DNA of 64,000 nt from an uncultured Hungatella sp. Its GTDB lineage: Bacteria > Bacillota > Clostridia > Lachnospirales > Lachnospiraceae. This document shows, piece after piece, positions 32,961-41,958 of this stretch. A program made the translations under genes and the position numbers. Position 1 is the stretch's first letter; each line of letters begins with the position of its first letter. The stretch is taken from the NCBI GenBank assembly GCA_910585645.1, contig CAJUFP010000001.1, positions 1 to 64,000 on the forward strand, written 5' to 3'. The notes beneath the pieces are model-generated. The model ran no database searches, had not been told where the DNA came from, and saw only the letters and a list, made by a program, of their open reading frames with translations.

Positions 32961-34346
32961 TTATTCCCCCACCGCTGTTTTCTTCCATCTTCCAGCCCGG
33001 TAGGAAACCAAAGTCATCACCGCGCCCAGCACCCAGGAGATCAGCAGGGAAATCCAGATACACTGATACCGCCCCTGAGGAAGCTCAGGCGTCCTGGTAA
33101 CCGCCGCGATGCCGTAGGCCAGGGGCACCCTGATGATAACCGTAGTAATCATGGAGATCCACATGGGAGTCATGGTATCCCCGGCGCCTCTCATAACTCC
33201 GGATAAACTCTGGGTCACCGCCATGGCAATATACCCCACCGCCAGAATTTTCATCATGTCAGCGCTTAAATTTACCAGTTCCTCCGTGTTGGTGAAAATC
33301 CCCATAAGAAGATGACCGAACACTACAATAATCCCGGTAATCACCGCGGAAGTCCCCACGGCAATCAATGTTCCCTGTTTCGCCCCCTGCCTCACCCGGT
33401 CCAGCTTCCTGGCTCCCACGTTTTGTCCCGCGTAGGTGGTCATGGCCGTGCCGAAGGAAAAGTTGGGCATCATGGCAAATCCGTCCACCCTCATGATAAT
33501 CACGTTGGCGGCAATGACGATCTCCCCAAAGCTGTTGGTCAGGGACTGGACCACCACCATGGCCAGGGAAAAGATGGCCTGGGTCACGCCGGAGGGAAGT
33601 CCCAGGCTTAAGACCGTCATAAGGTTTCCTTTATTGGGTTTTAAATATTTTATCTTCATATCAAATAAATCCGTCATTCTTCGCAGCTTAAACACGCACA
33701 ATATGGCGGAAATCACCTGGGCGATCACTGTGGCAAGGGCAACGCCCGACACTCCCATGTTAAGCCCTGCCACAAACCACACATCCAGCACAATATTGAT
33801 GATAGTGGCAATGAGAAGATATACCAGGGCTGACAGGGAGTCCCCCAGCCCCCGCAGCACGCCGCAGAGAATATTGTAGTAGGCCACCCCGCCGATGCCG
33901 ATCAGCAGAATAAACAGATAGGACGCGCACCAGTCAATAATGCTGTCCGGCGTGTTGAGCATGTGCAGCACAGGCCGGATGATCATGGACCCGAAAACCA
34001 TGAGAAAAACGGAAGCCGCCGCGGTCAGGGTGATGGTGCTTCCGATGGTCCGGGACAGATTCTCCCTGTCCCTGGAGCCGAAATACTGGGACACCATGAT
34101 GCTGGCTCCCATGGATATGCCCACAAATAATACCAGAAGAAGGTTCAGCATAGGGCTTGCGCTTCCCACGGCGGCCAGGGCATTGTCCCCCACATATTTT
34201 CCCACCACGATGCTGTCCACGGTGTTGTAAAGCTGCTGGGCGATATTGCCGATGAGCATGGGTATGGTAAACGCTATGATCTTCTCCCAGGGCCGCCCCT
34301 GTGTCATGTCTACCTGGGCAAATAGCTGTTTGAATTTTGTCAACAT
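32961..34346 (-). CDS. MATE-family multidrug/metabolite exporter
   Basis: A 461-residue inner-membrane antiporter with about 12 hydrophobic segments in two homologous halves. Typical MATE sequences are seen at the N-terminus (MLIGNIAQQLYNTVDSIVVG) and in the middle (GLPSGVTQAIFS, GFAMMPNFSFGTAMTTYAGQN). It exports cationic drugs or metabolites using Na+ or H+. ATG 34346 has GGAGG 11 nt upstream. It has its own terminator and no obvious functional partner. Confidence 0.93.
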   Translation of the reverse strand: MLTKFKQLFAQVDMTQGRPWEKIIAFTIPMLIGNIAQQLYNTVDSIVVGKYVGDNALAAVGSASPMLNLLLVLFVGISMGASIMVSQYFGSRDRENLSRTIGSTITLTAAASVFLMVFGSMIIRPVLHMLNTPDSIIDWCASYLFILLIGIGGVAYYNILCGVLRGLGDSLSALVYLLIATIINIVLDVWFVAGLNMGVSGVALATVIAQVISAILCVFKLRRMTDLFDMKIKYLKPNKGNLMTVLSLGLPSGVTQAIFSLAMVVVQSLTNSFGEIVIAANVIIMRVDGFAMMPNFSFGTAMTTYAGQNVGARKLDRVRQGAKQGTLIAVGTSAVITGIIVVFGHLLMGIFTNTEELVNLSADMMKILAVGYIAMAVTQSLSGVMRGAGDTMTPMWISMITTVIIRVPLAYGIAAVTRTPELPQGRYQCIWISLLISWVLGAVMTLVSYRAGRWKKTAVGE

Positions 34347-34413
34347 ATTTTTTCATTCCTCCTCTGATGTCCTGTTTCCCTCATTTTGCCGAAATTATAA
34401 AAGCTGCTTCTTT

Positions 34414-35751
34414 CTATTCTAGCACATCTGCACAATTACTTGCAAGTAGTTCGCCAAGGTTCGCCAAACTTCCGATGCAGCAGAGGGGAATATTGATCAG
34501 CCAGTCCTGCTTTCTGAAATCAGACATGGATGTTCTCACTGCCACCGGCATATGGTATTTCTGCACAAAAGTTCTCAGACTCTTTGCCTGAAGATTCTCC
34601 TGAGCTTTTACCTCAACGGGAATCATTTCTTCCTCCGTCTGAATCAGAAAATCAAGCTCTGCCGTGCCATTGTCCGCTGACCAGTAAAAAATGTCATTTT
34701 CCGGATTCACGATCAGCTGCTGCAGTACATACTGTTCTGTCAGCGCCCCTTTAAATTCTTCAAATAGGCGGTTGCGCTCTAAAATAATCTTCGCGTCCAG
34801 CCTGGACATGGCTCCCAAAAGCCCGATATCCAGGACAAACAATTTAAACGCCGAAAAATCCTGATATGCCCTTAAAGGGAAATCCGGCTTCTTTATCCGA
34901 TTAATCTTGTATACCAGTCCGGTATCCATCAGCCAGGTTATGGCCACCTCATATTCCCGCGCCCTGGCGCCTTCCCGAATCAGTCCGTAGAGAAACTTTT
35001 TGTTTTCTCTTGCAAGCTGGGCAGGAATAGAATTCCACAGTATCCGGATGCGGGTCACAAGCTCCCTGGGGGCATGTTTTGACAAATCATTCTCATAGGC
35101 GATCAAAAGCCTGTTATGAACAGACCGGACTCTTTTCAAATCCCGCTTAGCCGCAAAATCAAAAACTGCCTCCGGCATCCCGCCAACGTAATAATAGTAT
35201 TTCAGATAATCTGTATATTTGGATTTAAATATTTTAATCATGTCAAAATCTTGTTCCGCCAGCATACAGGCCAGGTCCTCCTCTCCGCAGCCAAGGAGAA
35301 ACTCCCGGAATGTCATGGGATACAGATCGCAGAAATCAACGTTTCCCACAGGAAATGAAGTACCCTCATGAAGCGCGACTCCCAACAGAGAACCTGCGGC
35401 AATGATCTGATACTGGGGCGCGGACTCCCTGAAATATTTTAAGGCTTTTAAAGCCCTGGGTACTTCCTGGATCTCATCAAAAATAATCAGCGTATTTTTC
35501 GGATCGATTTTGAATCCGACTTCAATTTCAACAGACTCTACGATCCTCTTGACGTCAAATGGGTCCCGAAACGCTGATTCCATCCTCTCATTCTCATCCA
35601 TACTGACATACGCGCAAAAACGGTAGTGAGTTCTCCCAAACTCTCTCATCAGCCACGTCTTCCCAACCTGCCGCGCTCCCCGGATGATCAGCGGTTTTCT
35701 GTCCGGATCCCTCTGCCACGCCTCCAACTGTTTCATTGCCTCTCTGTACAT
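34414..35751 (-). CDS. DUF4143 AAA-type ATPase
   Basis: A 445-residue ATPase with Walker A IIRGARQVGKTWLM (about 22-35) and Walker B NTLIIFDEIQE (about 96-106), followed by a C-terminal DUF4143 domain that resembles a degenerate nuclease (residues about 200-400; ELDFLIQTEEEMIPVEVKAQ). The EVKAQ near the end looks like a PD-(D/E)xK element. These proteins are widespread, horizontally mobile and of unknown role. It is monocistronic, starting beside the CACATT repeat region. Confidence 0.9.
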   Translation of the reverse strand: MYREAMKQLEAWQRDPDRKPLIIRGARQVGKTWLMREFGRTHYRFCAYVSMDENERMESAFRDPFDVKRIVESVEIEVGFKIDPKNTLIIFDEIQEVPRALKALKYFRESAPQYQIIAAGSLLGVALHEGTSFPVGNVDFCDLYPMTFREFLLGCGEEDLACMLAEQDFDMIKIFKSKYTDYLKYYYYVGGMPEAVFDFAAKRDLKRVRSVHNRLLIAYENDLSKHAPRELVTRIRILWNSIPAQLARENKKFLYGLIREGARAREYEVAITWLMDTGLVYKINRIKKPDFPLRAYQDFSAFKLFVLDIGLLGAMSRLDAKIILERNRLFEEFKGALTEQYVLQQLIVNPENDIFYWSADNGTAELDFLIQTEEEMIPVEVKAQENLQAKSLRTFVQKYHMPVAVRTSMSDFRKQDWLINIPLCCIGSLANLGELLASNCADVLE

Positions 35752-35813
35752 CTGTCCCCGCCTTTCCTGTGCTATAGTCGCCGTATTCTTACTATATTAT
35801 ACGGTTTTTCCCG

Positions 35814-35995
35814 CACATTATCAATGGGATTTCCACATATTCAGGGGGACTTCGCTATGATTATTCACATTTTACGAACTACTTTCTCCGGTTATTTCAC
35901 ATTTTCAGGACAACTTCTACCTTTTTGCTGCCTACCCACATTTTCCATGGATCTTCCCACTTCTATCCACATTGCTCCGGCCTCTTTCCCACATT
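35814..35995 (+). repeat. Seven degenerate CACATT-type repeats
   Basis: CACATT or CACATATT occurs at about 35814, 35833, 35865, 35897, 35936, 35968 and 35990, mostly 20-39 bp apart, several followed by TTCAGG-type and ACTTC-type sequence (for example CACATTTTCAGGACAACTTC). This is the look of the multiple terminal repeats of IS21-family elements, but no istA/istB genes are near, so it could be a relic. The region 35752-36050 otherwise holds no gene. Confidence 0.5.
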
Positions 35996-36050
35996 CACCA
36001 TGTCCGAACCTGCCGCGTAAAACAGCCGCCCCCGCCATTTTCTCCCAACC

Positions 36051-36102
36051 AAAAACACGGCCTCCCTGCCGACGCTTCCTGCGCCCGCAAAAAAGCCGTG
36101 TC
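36051..36102 (-). terminator. Terminator of the TRAP operon
   Basis: On the minus strand ACACGGC (36095-36101) pairs with GCCGTGT (36055-36061), followed by TTTT. The 33-nt loop is long and GC-rich. It lies 26 nt beyond the dctM stop. Confidence 0.6.
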
Positions 36103-36127
36103 CTCTCTGTTTATTTTCAGCACTAAA

Positions 36128-37417
36128 TCACAGACTGTACCCCAGCATCAAAGGCAGCCATGTAGTAAGGGGGCCCCACAAACTGATGGCCAGCAGCACG
36201 ATGATATTGCAGATCAGGTAGGGCAGCGCCCCTTTAAAGATGGCAATAATCGGCATTCGGTTAATCTTATTGCAGGCATTGAGACACATGCCCACAGGGG
36301 GAGTCACCAGGCCAATGGCCAGACCGGTGATCATCATAGCGCCAAACTGGAGAGCAGAAAAACCATAATTCTGCATGACCGGAAGCATAATGGGCGTCAG
36401 CAGAAGGATGGCCGGGCTCACGTCAATAAACGTACCGATCATCAGGATCATCACGCAGAACACAAGGGCAATCCCCCACGCCGGCATATTAAGCCCGATA
36501 AAGAAATTGGCCACGATCTGGGGAACCTTCTGCATGGTCAGAACCCAGGTAAAAATAGTAGTAAAGCCGATGATAATCATGATGGAGGAGGAAGAGATCA
36601 AAGTCTTCTTAAGGGCCTCCAGAACAGCCTTCCAGGTCAGCTCCTTGTACACGAAAAATCCCACAAGAAGAGAATACAGCACCGCCACCCCTGCGCTCTC
36701 AGACGCGGTACATACGCCAAAGGAAACGCATACAATAATAAACAGCGGCATCAAAAGCGCAGGAATCCCCGACAAAATGGCGGACGCAAATTCCTTAAAC
36801 ACAAAGGGAGTCCTTTTGGGGTGCCATCCCCTCCTGTGGCTGATGATATACACCAAAACCAGCTGGGTCGCGCCGATCAGAAGCCCCGGCACCGCGCCTG
36901 CCATAAACAGCGCGCCTACGGAAGCACCGGAAATCATGGAGTAGACGATCATAGGCGTTGACGGAGGAATGATCATTCCCATGGTGGACGACGCCACCGT
37001 GATACCTGCGGAGGCGTCCGGCGGGTACCCCAGATCTTCCATGGCAGGGATCAGAATACTTCCCAGGGCAGAGGTGTCCGCCACAGAAGAGCCGGAGATA
37101 CCTCCAAAGATCATGGAAGCCACAATATTCACCTCTCCAAGGCCGCCCCGAAAAGGCTTTAACAGCTGCAGACAGAAATTAATGATCCTCTTTGTGATGC
37201 CTCCGGTGTTCATCAGCTCTCCGGCCAGCATAAACAGGGGCATGGCGATCATCAGCTCGCTGTAAGCGCCGTTCCAGATCCTCTGGGGAACCATGGACAT
37301 AAACGTGGGGGCATTAGTGGAAATATAGGTAACGCAGGACGCTCCGATGGCAAAGGCCAGAGGCACGCCAAGAACCGCGAAGAAAATCAGCAGTATCAAA
37401 AGTATAATCATTGCCAT
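36128..37417 (-). CDS. dctM: TRAP transporter large membrane subunit DctM
   Basis: A 429-residue integral membrane protein with about 12 hydrophobic segments and TRAP-large-subunit signatures: GGISGSSVADTSALG, PPSTPMIVYSMISGASVGALF and GLVTPPVGMCLN. It forms the Na+-driven translocation channel with DctQ and receives substrate from DctP. Third gene of the dctP-dctQ-dctM operon. The substrate, probably a carboxylate or sugar acid, is not evident. Confidence 0.95.
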   Translation of the reverse strand: MAMIILLILLIFFAVLGVPLAFAIGASCVTYISTNAPTFMSMVPQRIWNGAYSELMIAMPLFMLAGELMNTGGITKRIINFCLQLLKPFRGGLGEVNIVASMIFGGISGSSVADTSALGSILIPAMEDLGYPPDASAGITVASSTMGMIIPPSTPMIVYSMISGASVGALFMAGAVPGLLIGATQLVLVYIISHRRGWHPKRTPFVFKEFASAILSGIPALLMPLFIIVCVSFGVCTASESAGVAVLYSLLVGFFVYKELTWKAVLEALKKTLISSSSIMIIIGFTTIFTWVLTMQKVPQIVANFFIGLNMPAWGIALVFCVMILMIGTFIDVSPAILLLTPIMLPVMQNYGFSALQFGAMMITGLAIGLVTPPVGMCLNACNKINRMPIIAIFKGALPYLICNIIVLLAISLWGPLTTWLPLMLGYSL

Positions 37418-37443
37418 AACAGATACTCAGCTCCTTTCTGAAC

Positions 37444-37956
37444 TTATGGGGTTTCTTTGGTAAGCACCTGATTCTTGGGCGCAAAGTAGGAAACGTCCAC
37501 TGTGACAAACTCAACGATTTTGATCACGATGCACAGCGCGCAGACTGCCCCGGACACCGGCATGATCCCGTACATATATTTCATGGGGATCTCCATGCCC
37601 TGGCTGATCTGCTTTCCCGCCACGCCGACATATTTAATACCCTGCCAGGTAAACACCACGTCTACTACCAGCATGATCAGATAATTTACGACTGTAAGCC
37701 ATCTCTTGATATCCGGCTTTATCCTGTCATAGACAATGTCAATGATCACGTGCTCGCCTTTCAGAACATTGATCCCCATGCCCCAGAAGGTGGTAAAGGC
37801 AAACAGGGTCACATTAAACTCTGACAGCTCTTTCCAACTGAGGGAGAAGAAGTACCGCGCAATTACGGAAAAAATTACCAAAACCGCCAAAAGGCCCATG
37901 GCTGCCACGCCGATTCCAAAATACACCTGAAATACCTTTTCCCCGATCTTTTTCAA
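37444..37956 (-). CDS. dctQ: TRAP transporter small membrane subunit DctQ
   Basis: A 170-residue membrane protein with four hydrophobic helices and the family signature FSLSWKELSEFNVTLFAF in the first half. It pairs with the DctM subunit encoded 26 nt downstream. It is separated from dctP by a 180-nt gap holding a stem-loop that may lower its expression relative to the binding protein. Confidence 0.93.
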   Translation of the reverse strand: MKKIGEKVFQVYFGIGVAAMGLLAVLVIFSVIARYFFSLSWKELSEFNVTLFAFTTFWGMGINVLKGEHVIIDIVYDRIKPDIKRWLTVVNYLIMLVVDVVFTWQGIKYVGVAGKQISQGMEIPMKYMYGIMPVSGAVCALCIVIKIVEFVTVDVSYFAPKNQVLTKETP

Positions 37957-38042
37957 CTTTTCGATGATAACCAGCCCCTTTCCTGCTTCCGCCCTGACGG
38001 GCGGTTATTCTTTATCCGAAATAACGTTACCCAAAACCAGGA

Positions 38043-38092
38043 AAACTCCCGGAATACACCGGTTTGTCCGGGACAGCCGATTCCAGGAGTTT
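38043..38092 (-). terminator. Intercistronic stem-loop (attenuator-like) between dctP and dctQ
   Basis: AAACTCC-C-GGAA (38043-38054) pairs with TTCC-A-GGAGTTT (38081-38092), enclosing a second hairpin CCGG-TTTGT-CCGG (38059-38071). On the minus strand the stem is followed by TTTTCC, a weak U-run. Such structures usually allow partial readthrough and stabilise the upstream binding-protein mRNA. Confidence 0.6.
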
Positions 38093-38136
38093 CTGATTTT
38101 AAGCAACTTTTTTGATGACTATGGGATCATCTCCCT

Positions 38137-39255
38137 CTATTTGGTGTTGGCAACGATGTCCTGCATCTCCTTCAGCTCTTCGGCAGTCATGATGCCTTCC
38201 TCCACGCACTGGTCATACACAACCTGAACCGCGTCCTGGAATGCCTTTAACTCCTCTTCGCTTGGCTCATACACCTCGCAGCCCGCGTCGATGACTACCT
38301 GCTTGGCAGCCTCCTGATTCTCGTCGATCAGCTGGTCATTGTAAGTTCCCATCTCTGTGGCGCACTCTGAGATAATATCTCTGTACTCCTGGGGAAGCCC
38401 GTTCCACCATGCCGCATTTACATAAAACGGATCGGGATGGAACTGATAGTTTACTTCTGTAAAATACTTCTGCACCTCATAGAATTTCATGCCTTCCACG
38501 TTGACCCAGGGATTTTCCTGTCCGTCGGCAACGCCGGTCTTAAGGCCCATGTACAAGTCAGAATAAGGGATCGTGGTGGTGGTGGCTCCCAGAGCGATAA
38601 AGGTTTTGTCAATGGTGTTCATGCCGTTGGTGCGCATCTTTAAGCCCTGAAGGTCCTCCGGCTTGGTGATGGGGTGCTTGCCGTTGGAAAACTGTCTCCA
38701 GCCGCCGGCATCGCACAGGTTGATGATCACAGTGCCTGTCTCAGCCTCTGCCTCCGCGCATACCTTTTTCGCCAAATCACTCTGGAGAAGGGCTGTAACC
38801 TGAGCCCGGTTCTGGGCCAGGAACGGAAGGGTAAACATCAGCAGTCTGGGGCTGAAATCAAACTGTCCGCCTCTCATGCCCTGAACGGTCCCTGCAACCA
38901 CCTGCTCCAGCATCTCTTTCTCGGTCCCCAGCTGGCCGTTGCCAAAGACCTCCACAGTCACATGACCGTTGGTCTTAGCCGCAACATCCTCCGCAAACTT
39001 CTCCATGGAAACGTAACGGGGATTGCCCTCAGGCTGCGCGTGGCCTACCATCATGGTAAAATCGCCCAAAGACGCAAACGCGTCCTCCCCTGACGCCGCT
39101 GCCTGTGTCCCCTCCGCCTTTGTCTCACCGCCTGCCGCCGCGGTAGTCTCCGCTGCCGCCGCTGTTGTGGTTGCCGCAGAATCACTTCCTCCGCAGGCTG
39201 CCAGGCTGGATGCCGCAAGTGCCAATGTCAATAACATCGCAAGTTTCTTTTTCAT
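38137..39255 (-). CDS. dctP: TRAP transporter solute-binding lipoprotein DctP
   Basis: A 372-residue extracellular binding protein. Its signal peptide ends in the lipobox LAAC (Cys20) and is followed by a long Ala/Thr-rich linker (about 28-60). The DctP fold is recognised by GHAQPEGNPRYVSMEKFA, the selectivity segment DLQGLKMRTNGM and the PYSDLYMGLKTGVADGQENP motif. It delivers its ligand to DctQM. GGAGG precedes ATG 39255. The operon promoter carries a TTGTATACAA operator, so the divergent GntR/FCD protein probably represses it. Confidence 0.95.
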   Translation of the reverse strand: MKKKLAMLLTLALAASSLAACGGSDSAATTTAAAAETTAAAGGETKAEGTQAAASGEDAFASLGDFTMMVGHAQPEGNPRYVSMEKFAEDVAAKTNGHVTVEVFGNGQLGTEKEMLEQVVAGTVQGMRGGQFDFSPRLLMFTLPFLAQNRAQVTALLQSDLAKKVCAEAEAETGTVIINLCDAGGWRQFSNGKHPITKPEDLQGLKMRTNGMNTIDKTFIALGATTTTIPYSDLYMGLKTGVADGQENPWVNVEGMKFYEVQKYFTEVNYQFHPDPFYVNAAWWNGLPQEYRDIISECATEMGTYNDQLIDENQEAAKQVVIDAGCEVYEPSEEELKAFQDAVQVVYDQCVEEGIMTAEELKEMQDIVANTK

Positions 39256-39295
39256 AATACCCGAATCCTCCTTAACTTATTTTTAACGTTTCATC

Positions 39296-39344
39296 TTGTA
39301 TACAACTATGTTTGAATCTTACCACATAACCGTCTTAAAATCAA
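39296..39344 (-). promoter_or_regulatory. dctP promoter with GntR operator
   Basis: On the minus strand there is TTGATT (39339-39344), a 17-nt spacer and an extended -10, TGG-TAAGAT (39316-39321). The perfect palindrome TTGTATACAA (39296-39305) lies just downstream of the predicted start (about 39309), where a bound repressor would block transcription. Confidence 0.75.
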
Positions 39345-39540
39345 TACTTTTTTGTAATATCCTTCTGTGCATTTTTTAATATCAGCTTTCTTATTTCCTG
39401 ATATAAATATCAATTTTGGTTATATTATACTGTTTTCCATAGATTTATTGTGTTATTTTTCCTATATGCAAACGATATCCTCCTGTTTTTCAGAGTAAAT
39501 CTGTAAATACCTCTACTTTCGTCCCACATATTTCTCCATG

Positions 39541-39550
39541 TTGTATACAA
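39541..39550. promoter_or_regulatory. Second GntR operator, upstream of gntR
   Basis: A second perfect TTGTATACAA, followed by GTAT. It matches the core of the known Bacillus GntR site (TTGTATACAAGTAT) and the dctP-proximal copy at 39296. It lies 28 nt upstream of the gntR -35. Confidence 0.75.
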
Positions 39551-39578
39551 GTATCTTTAACTTCTGCTTTTACAGTGT

Positions 39579-39607
39579 TTGACAGTTTGGATTTTTCCGC
39601 CTATAAT
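39579..39607 (+). promoter_or_regulatory. Full-consensus promoter of the GntR regulator
   Basis: TTGACA (39579-39584), exactly 17 nt, TATAAT (39602-39607). The predicted start is near 39613-39615, so any start codon upstream of that (such as GTG 39575) would not be in the mRNA. Confidence 0.8.
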
Positions 39608-39646
39608 AAAGGAGATATACATCTGGAAAGAACGGGGGAACTTCTC

Positions 39647-40336
39647 TTGGAACATATTCTGACAAGCAGTGAAATATATGATATCTTAGAAAATGAGATT
39701 GCCCAGCTAAAGATTCTGCCTGGAGAAACCATCAGTGAAAATTCACTGTGCAAGCGTTTTAACATTTCCAGGACCCCGATCCGCAGCGTGCTGCAGCGCC
39801 TGCAGCAAAACGGTTTTGTCCAGATCGTGCCCCATAAAGGAACTATCGTGACCCCTATCAGCTTAAAACTTGCAAGTCAGTGGATCTTTCAGCGGATGGC
39901 TGTGGAGACCATGGTGCTACGGGACTTTATCACCATCTGCACCCCTACGGACATTGCCCGCGTCCACTATTCCCAGCAGCTGCTTCAGAAGATTGTTGAT
40001 CAGATGCGCCATGAGCCGGAGCGGTTTGACATCAACGAATTTCTCCACACGGATCTGTCTATGCACAGAGTCTGGTTTGAGGTGATGGACAAGATTCCTC
40101 TCTGGGAGAATTTGACCCGCCCTCAGGCCGATTACTCCCGCTTTATCCGCCTGGATATTGTAAAAGGCCGCAATGTGCCGGATGTAATGGTGGAACATAG
40201 AGAATTGATAGAGATTATCGAAACCAGAAATTTCTCCGCTATTGAGCCCCTCTTAAAGCGTCATCTATACGGCGGCGTGCGCCGCATGGGGGGAGATCTG
40301 TTTTCAGAAGAATACCAGAGATTTTTTTCGCCATAA
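39647..40336 (+). CDS. GntR-family regulator with FCD domain
   Basis: About 229 residues: an N-terminal winged helix-turn-helix (SENSLCKRFNISRTPIRSVLQRLQQNGFV) and a C-terminal all-helical FCD ligand-binding domain. It probably represses the divergent TRAP operon and responds to its substrate. The start is uncertain. GTG 39575 lies inside the promoter; CTG 39623 has AAGGAG at ideal spacing but that site sits at the very 5' end of the RNA; TTG 39647 has GGGGG eight nt upstream and is my choice. No ATG is available before the DNA-binding domain. A terminator follows directly. Confidence 0.88.
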   Translation: MEHILTSSEIYDILENEIAQLKILPGETISENSLCKRFNISRTPIRSVLQRLQQNGFVQIVPHKGTIVTPISLKLASQWIFQRMAVETMVLRDFITICTPTDIARVHYSQQLLQKIVDQMRHEPERFDINEFLHTDLSMHRVWFEVMDKIPLWENLTRPQADYSRFIRLDIVKGRNVPDVMVEHRELIEIIETRNFSAIEPLLKRHLYGGVRRMGGDLFSEEYQRFFSP

Positions 40337-40338
40337 GG

Positions 40339-40375
40339 AGACTGCCGCAAATCAGGCGGCAGCCTTCTGTTCTTT
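40339..40375. terminator. Terminator between gntR and the acetyltransferase
   Basis: CTGCCGC (40342-40348) pairs with GCGGCAG (40356-40362), extended outward by AAGG/CCTT, followed by a T-rich run (TTCTGTTCTTT). It lies between converging genes. Confidence 0.75.
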
Positions 40376-40955
40376 ATCCTTTCCTGTCAAAATACCGCAT
40401 AACCCTGCATGGATTCCCCACGGCGACGCAGTCTGCCGGAACGGAGCGGTTCACCACGCTCCCCGCGCCTATGACGCTGTTTTCCCCTATGGTCACACCC
40501 GGCAGAAGGATACACCCGCCGCCAATCCACACATTGTCGCTTATGTCCACCGGCCGGGCGTAGGTTCTGAAAAATGTGTTCTGGCGGCCCTTCCAGCCCT
40601 CCACCAGCCTCTCCTCAGGCAGAACCGGATGGGATGCCGTGTAGATCTGCACGTTTGACGCGATCAGAACCCTGTTTCCGATCCGAATCTCCTTATCATC
40701 CACAAAGGTGCAGTTCATATTGATGATCACATCATTTCCCACAAAGATATTCTTTCCGTAATCGCAGTGAAACGGCGTGTCAATGGCTACATTGTCCCCC
40801 ACACTGCCCAGCAGCTGCCGGAGGATAGCGTCTCTCCTCTCACTGTCCCTGTAATCCGAAAAATAATATTCCCGGGTCAGTTCCCTTGCCCGGGCAATCT
40901 GTTCCAGCTTCTCACTGTCCGCGGTCTCCAAAAAGTCGCTGTCCTCATAGTACAT
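40374..40955 (-). CDS. Maltose/galactoside-type sugar O-acetyltransferase
   Basis: A 193-residue acetyl-CoA-dependent transferase with a short N-terminal helical region and a left-handed beta-helix of hexapeptide repeats (VFVGNDVIINMN-, IGGGCILLPGVTIGENSVIGAGSVV). This is the Maa/LacA family, acetylating free sugars for detoxification. GGAGG precedes ATG 40955 at good spacing, fixing the start. It follows an HD-domain gene by 13 nt on the same strand. Confidence 0.92.
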   Translation of the reverse strand: MYYEDSDFLETADSEKLEQIARARELTREYYFSDYRDSERRDAILRQLLGSVGDNVAIDTPFHCDYGKNIFVGNDVIINMNCTFVDDKEIRIGNRVLIASNVQIYTASHPVLPEERLVEGWKGRQNTFFRTYARPVDISDNVWIGGGCILLPGVTIGENSVIGAGSVVNRSVPADCVAVGNPCRVMRYFDRKG

Positions 40956-40968
40956 GATCTTCCTCCTG

Positions 40969-41568
40969 TTATTTGAAACTGTTCTCCACAACCCCCGGCA
41001 GCAGATCGTAAACCGAACATCCGATTTTCTCCTCAAACTCTGCCTTTATCTCCAGAATTTTTTTCCACCTGTCTATGGTCGCCGGGTGAAAACCGTACCG
41101 GATGGTCACATCCACAAACCTTTTTTCCAGAAGGCAGAACCCTGTGGGCAGGGCCAGGGCGTCGCACACCTGCACCAGACGGTCATAATCGTCATAGACC
41201 GCTTTGGCCACAAATTCTTTCATAAACAGGTAATCATCCTCACACACATCAAATTCACCGATCGACGTATCTATATCCTGAATCATGAAGGCGTGGGAAA
41301 TACAGATCTGCGCCGCCTTCTCCCACCCCCGTTCCATGCAGAAGCGGTACCCGTCTATGAGATGTTTTTCCGAACTGACTCCCGCATACCGTCCAATGTC
41401 ATGGAGCAGCCCGTACAGGTAAGCTTTCTCCTCCGACAGGTCCTCACAGCGGGCGGCAAGATTCTCACATGCCATTGCCACATACCTGGAATGGTCAGCC
41501 CATGCCCCCGGATTGGATTCTGCCGCTTCCCTCAGCGCCTGTTCCGCTCTTTGTCTGTTTAATTCCAT
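40969..41568 (-). CDS. HD-domain phosphohydrolase-like protein
   Basis: A 199-residue cytoplasmic protein with the HD metal motif: His26 (WADHSRYVAMAC), the LLHDIGRYAG signature at about 54-63, and a further His in ICISHAFM. HD proteins hydrolyse phosphoester or nucleotide substrates; the specific substrate is unknown. It lies upstream of, and probably co-transcribed with, the sugar acetyltransferase gene. Confidence 0.85.
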   Translation of the reverse strand: MELNRQRAEQALREAAESNPGAWADHSRYVAMACENLAARCEDLSEEKAYLYGLLHDIGRYAGVSSEKHLIDGYRFCMERGWEKAAQICISHAFMIQDIDTSIGEFDVCEDDYLFMKEFVAKAVYDDYDRLVQVCDALALPTGFCLLEKRFVDVTIRYGFHPATIDRWKKILEIKAEFEEKIGCSVYDLLPGVVENSFK

Positions 41569-41631
41569 GGTAAATCCCCTGTCTCCTTTTCAAACAGCCA
41601 GCCCCTTTATGATGAAGTACCTGCAGGCCTT

Positions 41632-41871
41632 TTAACAATCCCCGGCGTAATACGACACAATACTCATGTAATCTTTGGGATTGGAAATCTCCAGGCGAAT
41701 CCCCAGGCAATTTCTGTTCCGGCGGTATTGTTCCCACAAACGGTTCTGCGCTTCTCTGTCCCTTCTGATGTTCCTCTTTGTACCGTCCTCACAGAATACG
41801 CAAACCTCTTCCCTGCATGCGTCCACCGTATCCAGAAAATTTTTCATGTTCAGAATATTCAGCTTTACCAT
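41632..41871 (-). CDS. Small uncharacterised protein (79 residues)
   Basis: A small soluble protein beginning MVKLNILNMKNFLDTVDAC, with a basic middle (KRNIRRDREAQNRL) and a C-terminal DYMSIVSYYAGDC. GGGAGG lies 9 nt before ATG 41871, a good ribosome binding site that supports real expression; ATG 41877 is too close to it. I do not recognise the family. It sits between the AraC and HD-domain genes on the same strand. Confidence 0.7.
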   Translation of the reverse strand: MVKLNILNMKNFLDTVDACREEVCVFCEDGTKRNIRRDREAQNRLWEQYRRNRNCLGIRLEISNPKDYMSIVSYYAGDC

Positions 41872-41958
41872 TAACATCCACCTCCCGTAAACGCGTCATT
41901 GACTTTACAGGTATCATTATAGCGCAGATTTCAGATAAAAAATATACGATTACCGCCA

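Noticed and set aside
35930..35975. DnaA-box-like sequence CTATCCACA, possible replication origin
   Set aside because: Only one near-match is present, no AT-rich unwinding region with clustered boxes, and no dnaA, dnaN or rep gene is nearby. The CACATT repeats do not follow the DnaA consensus.
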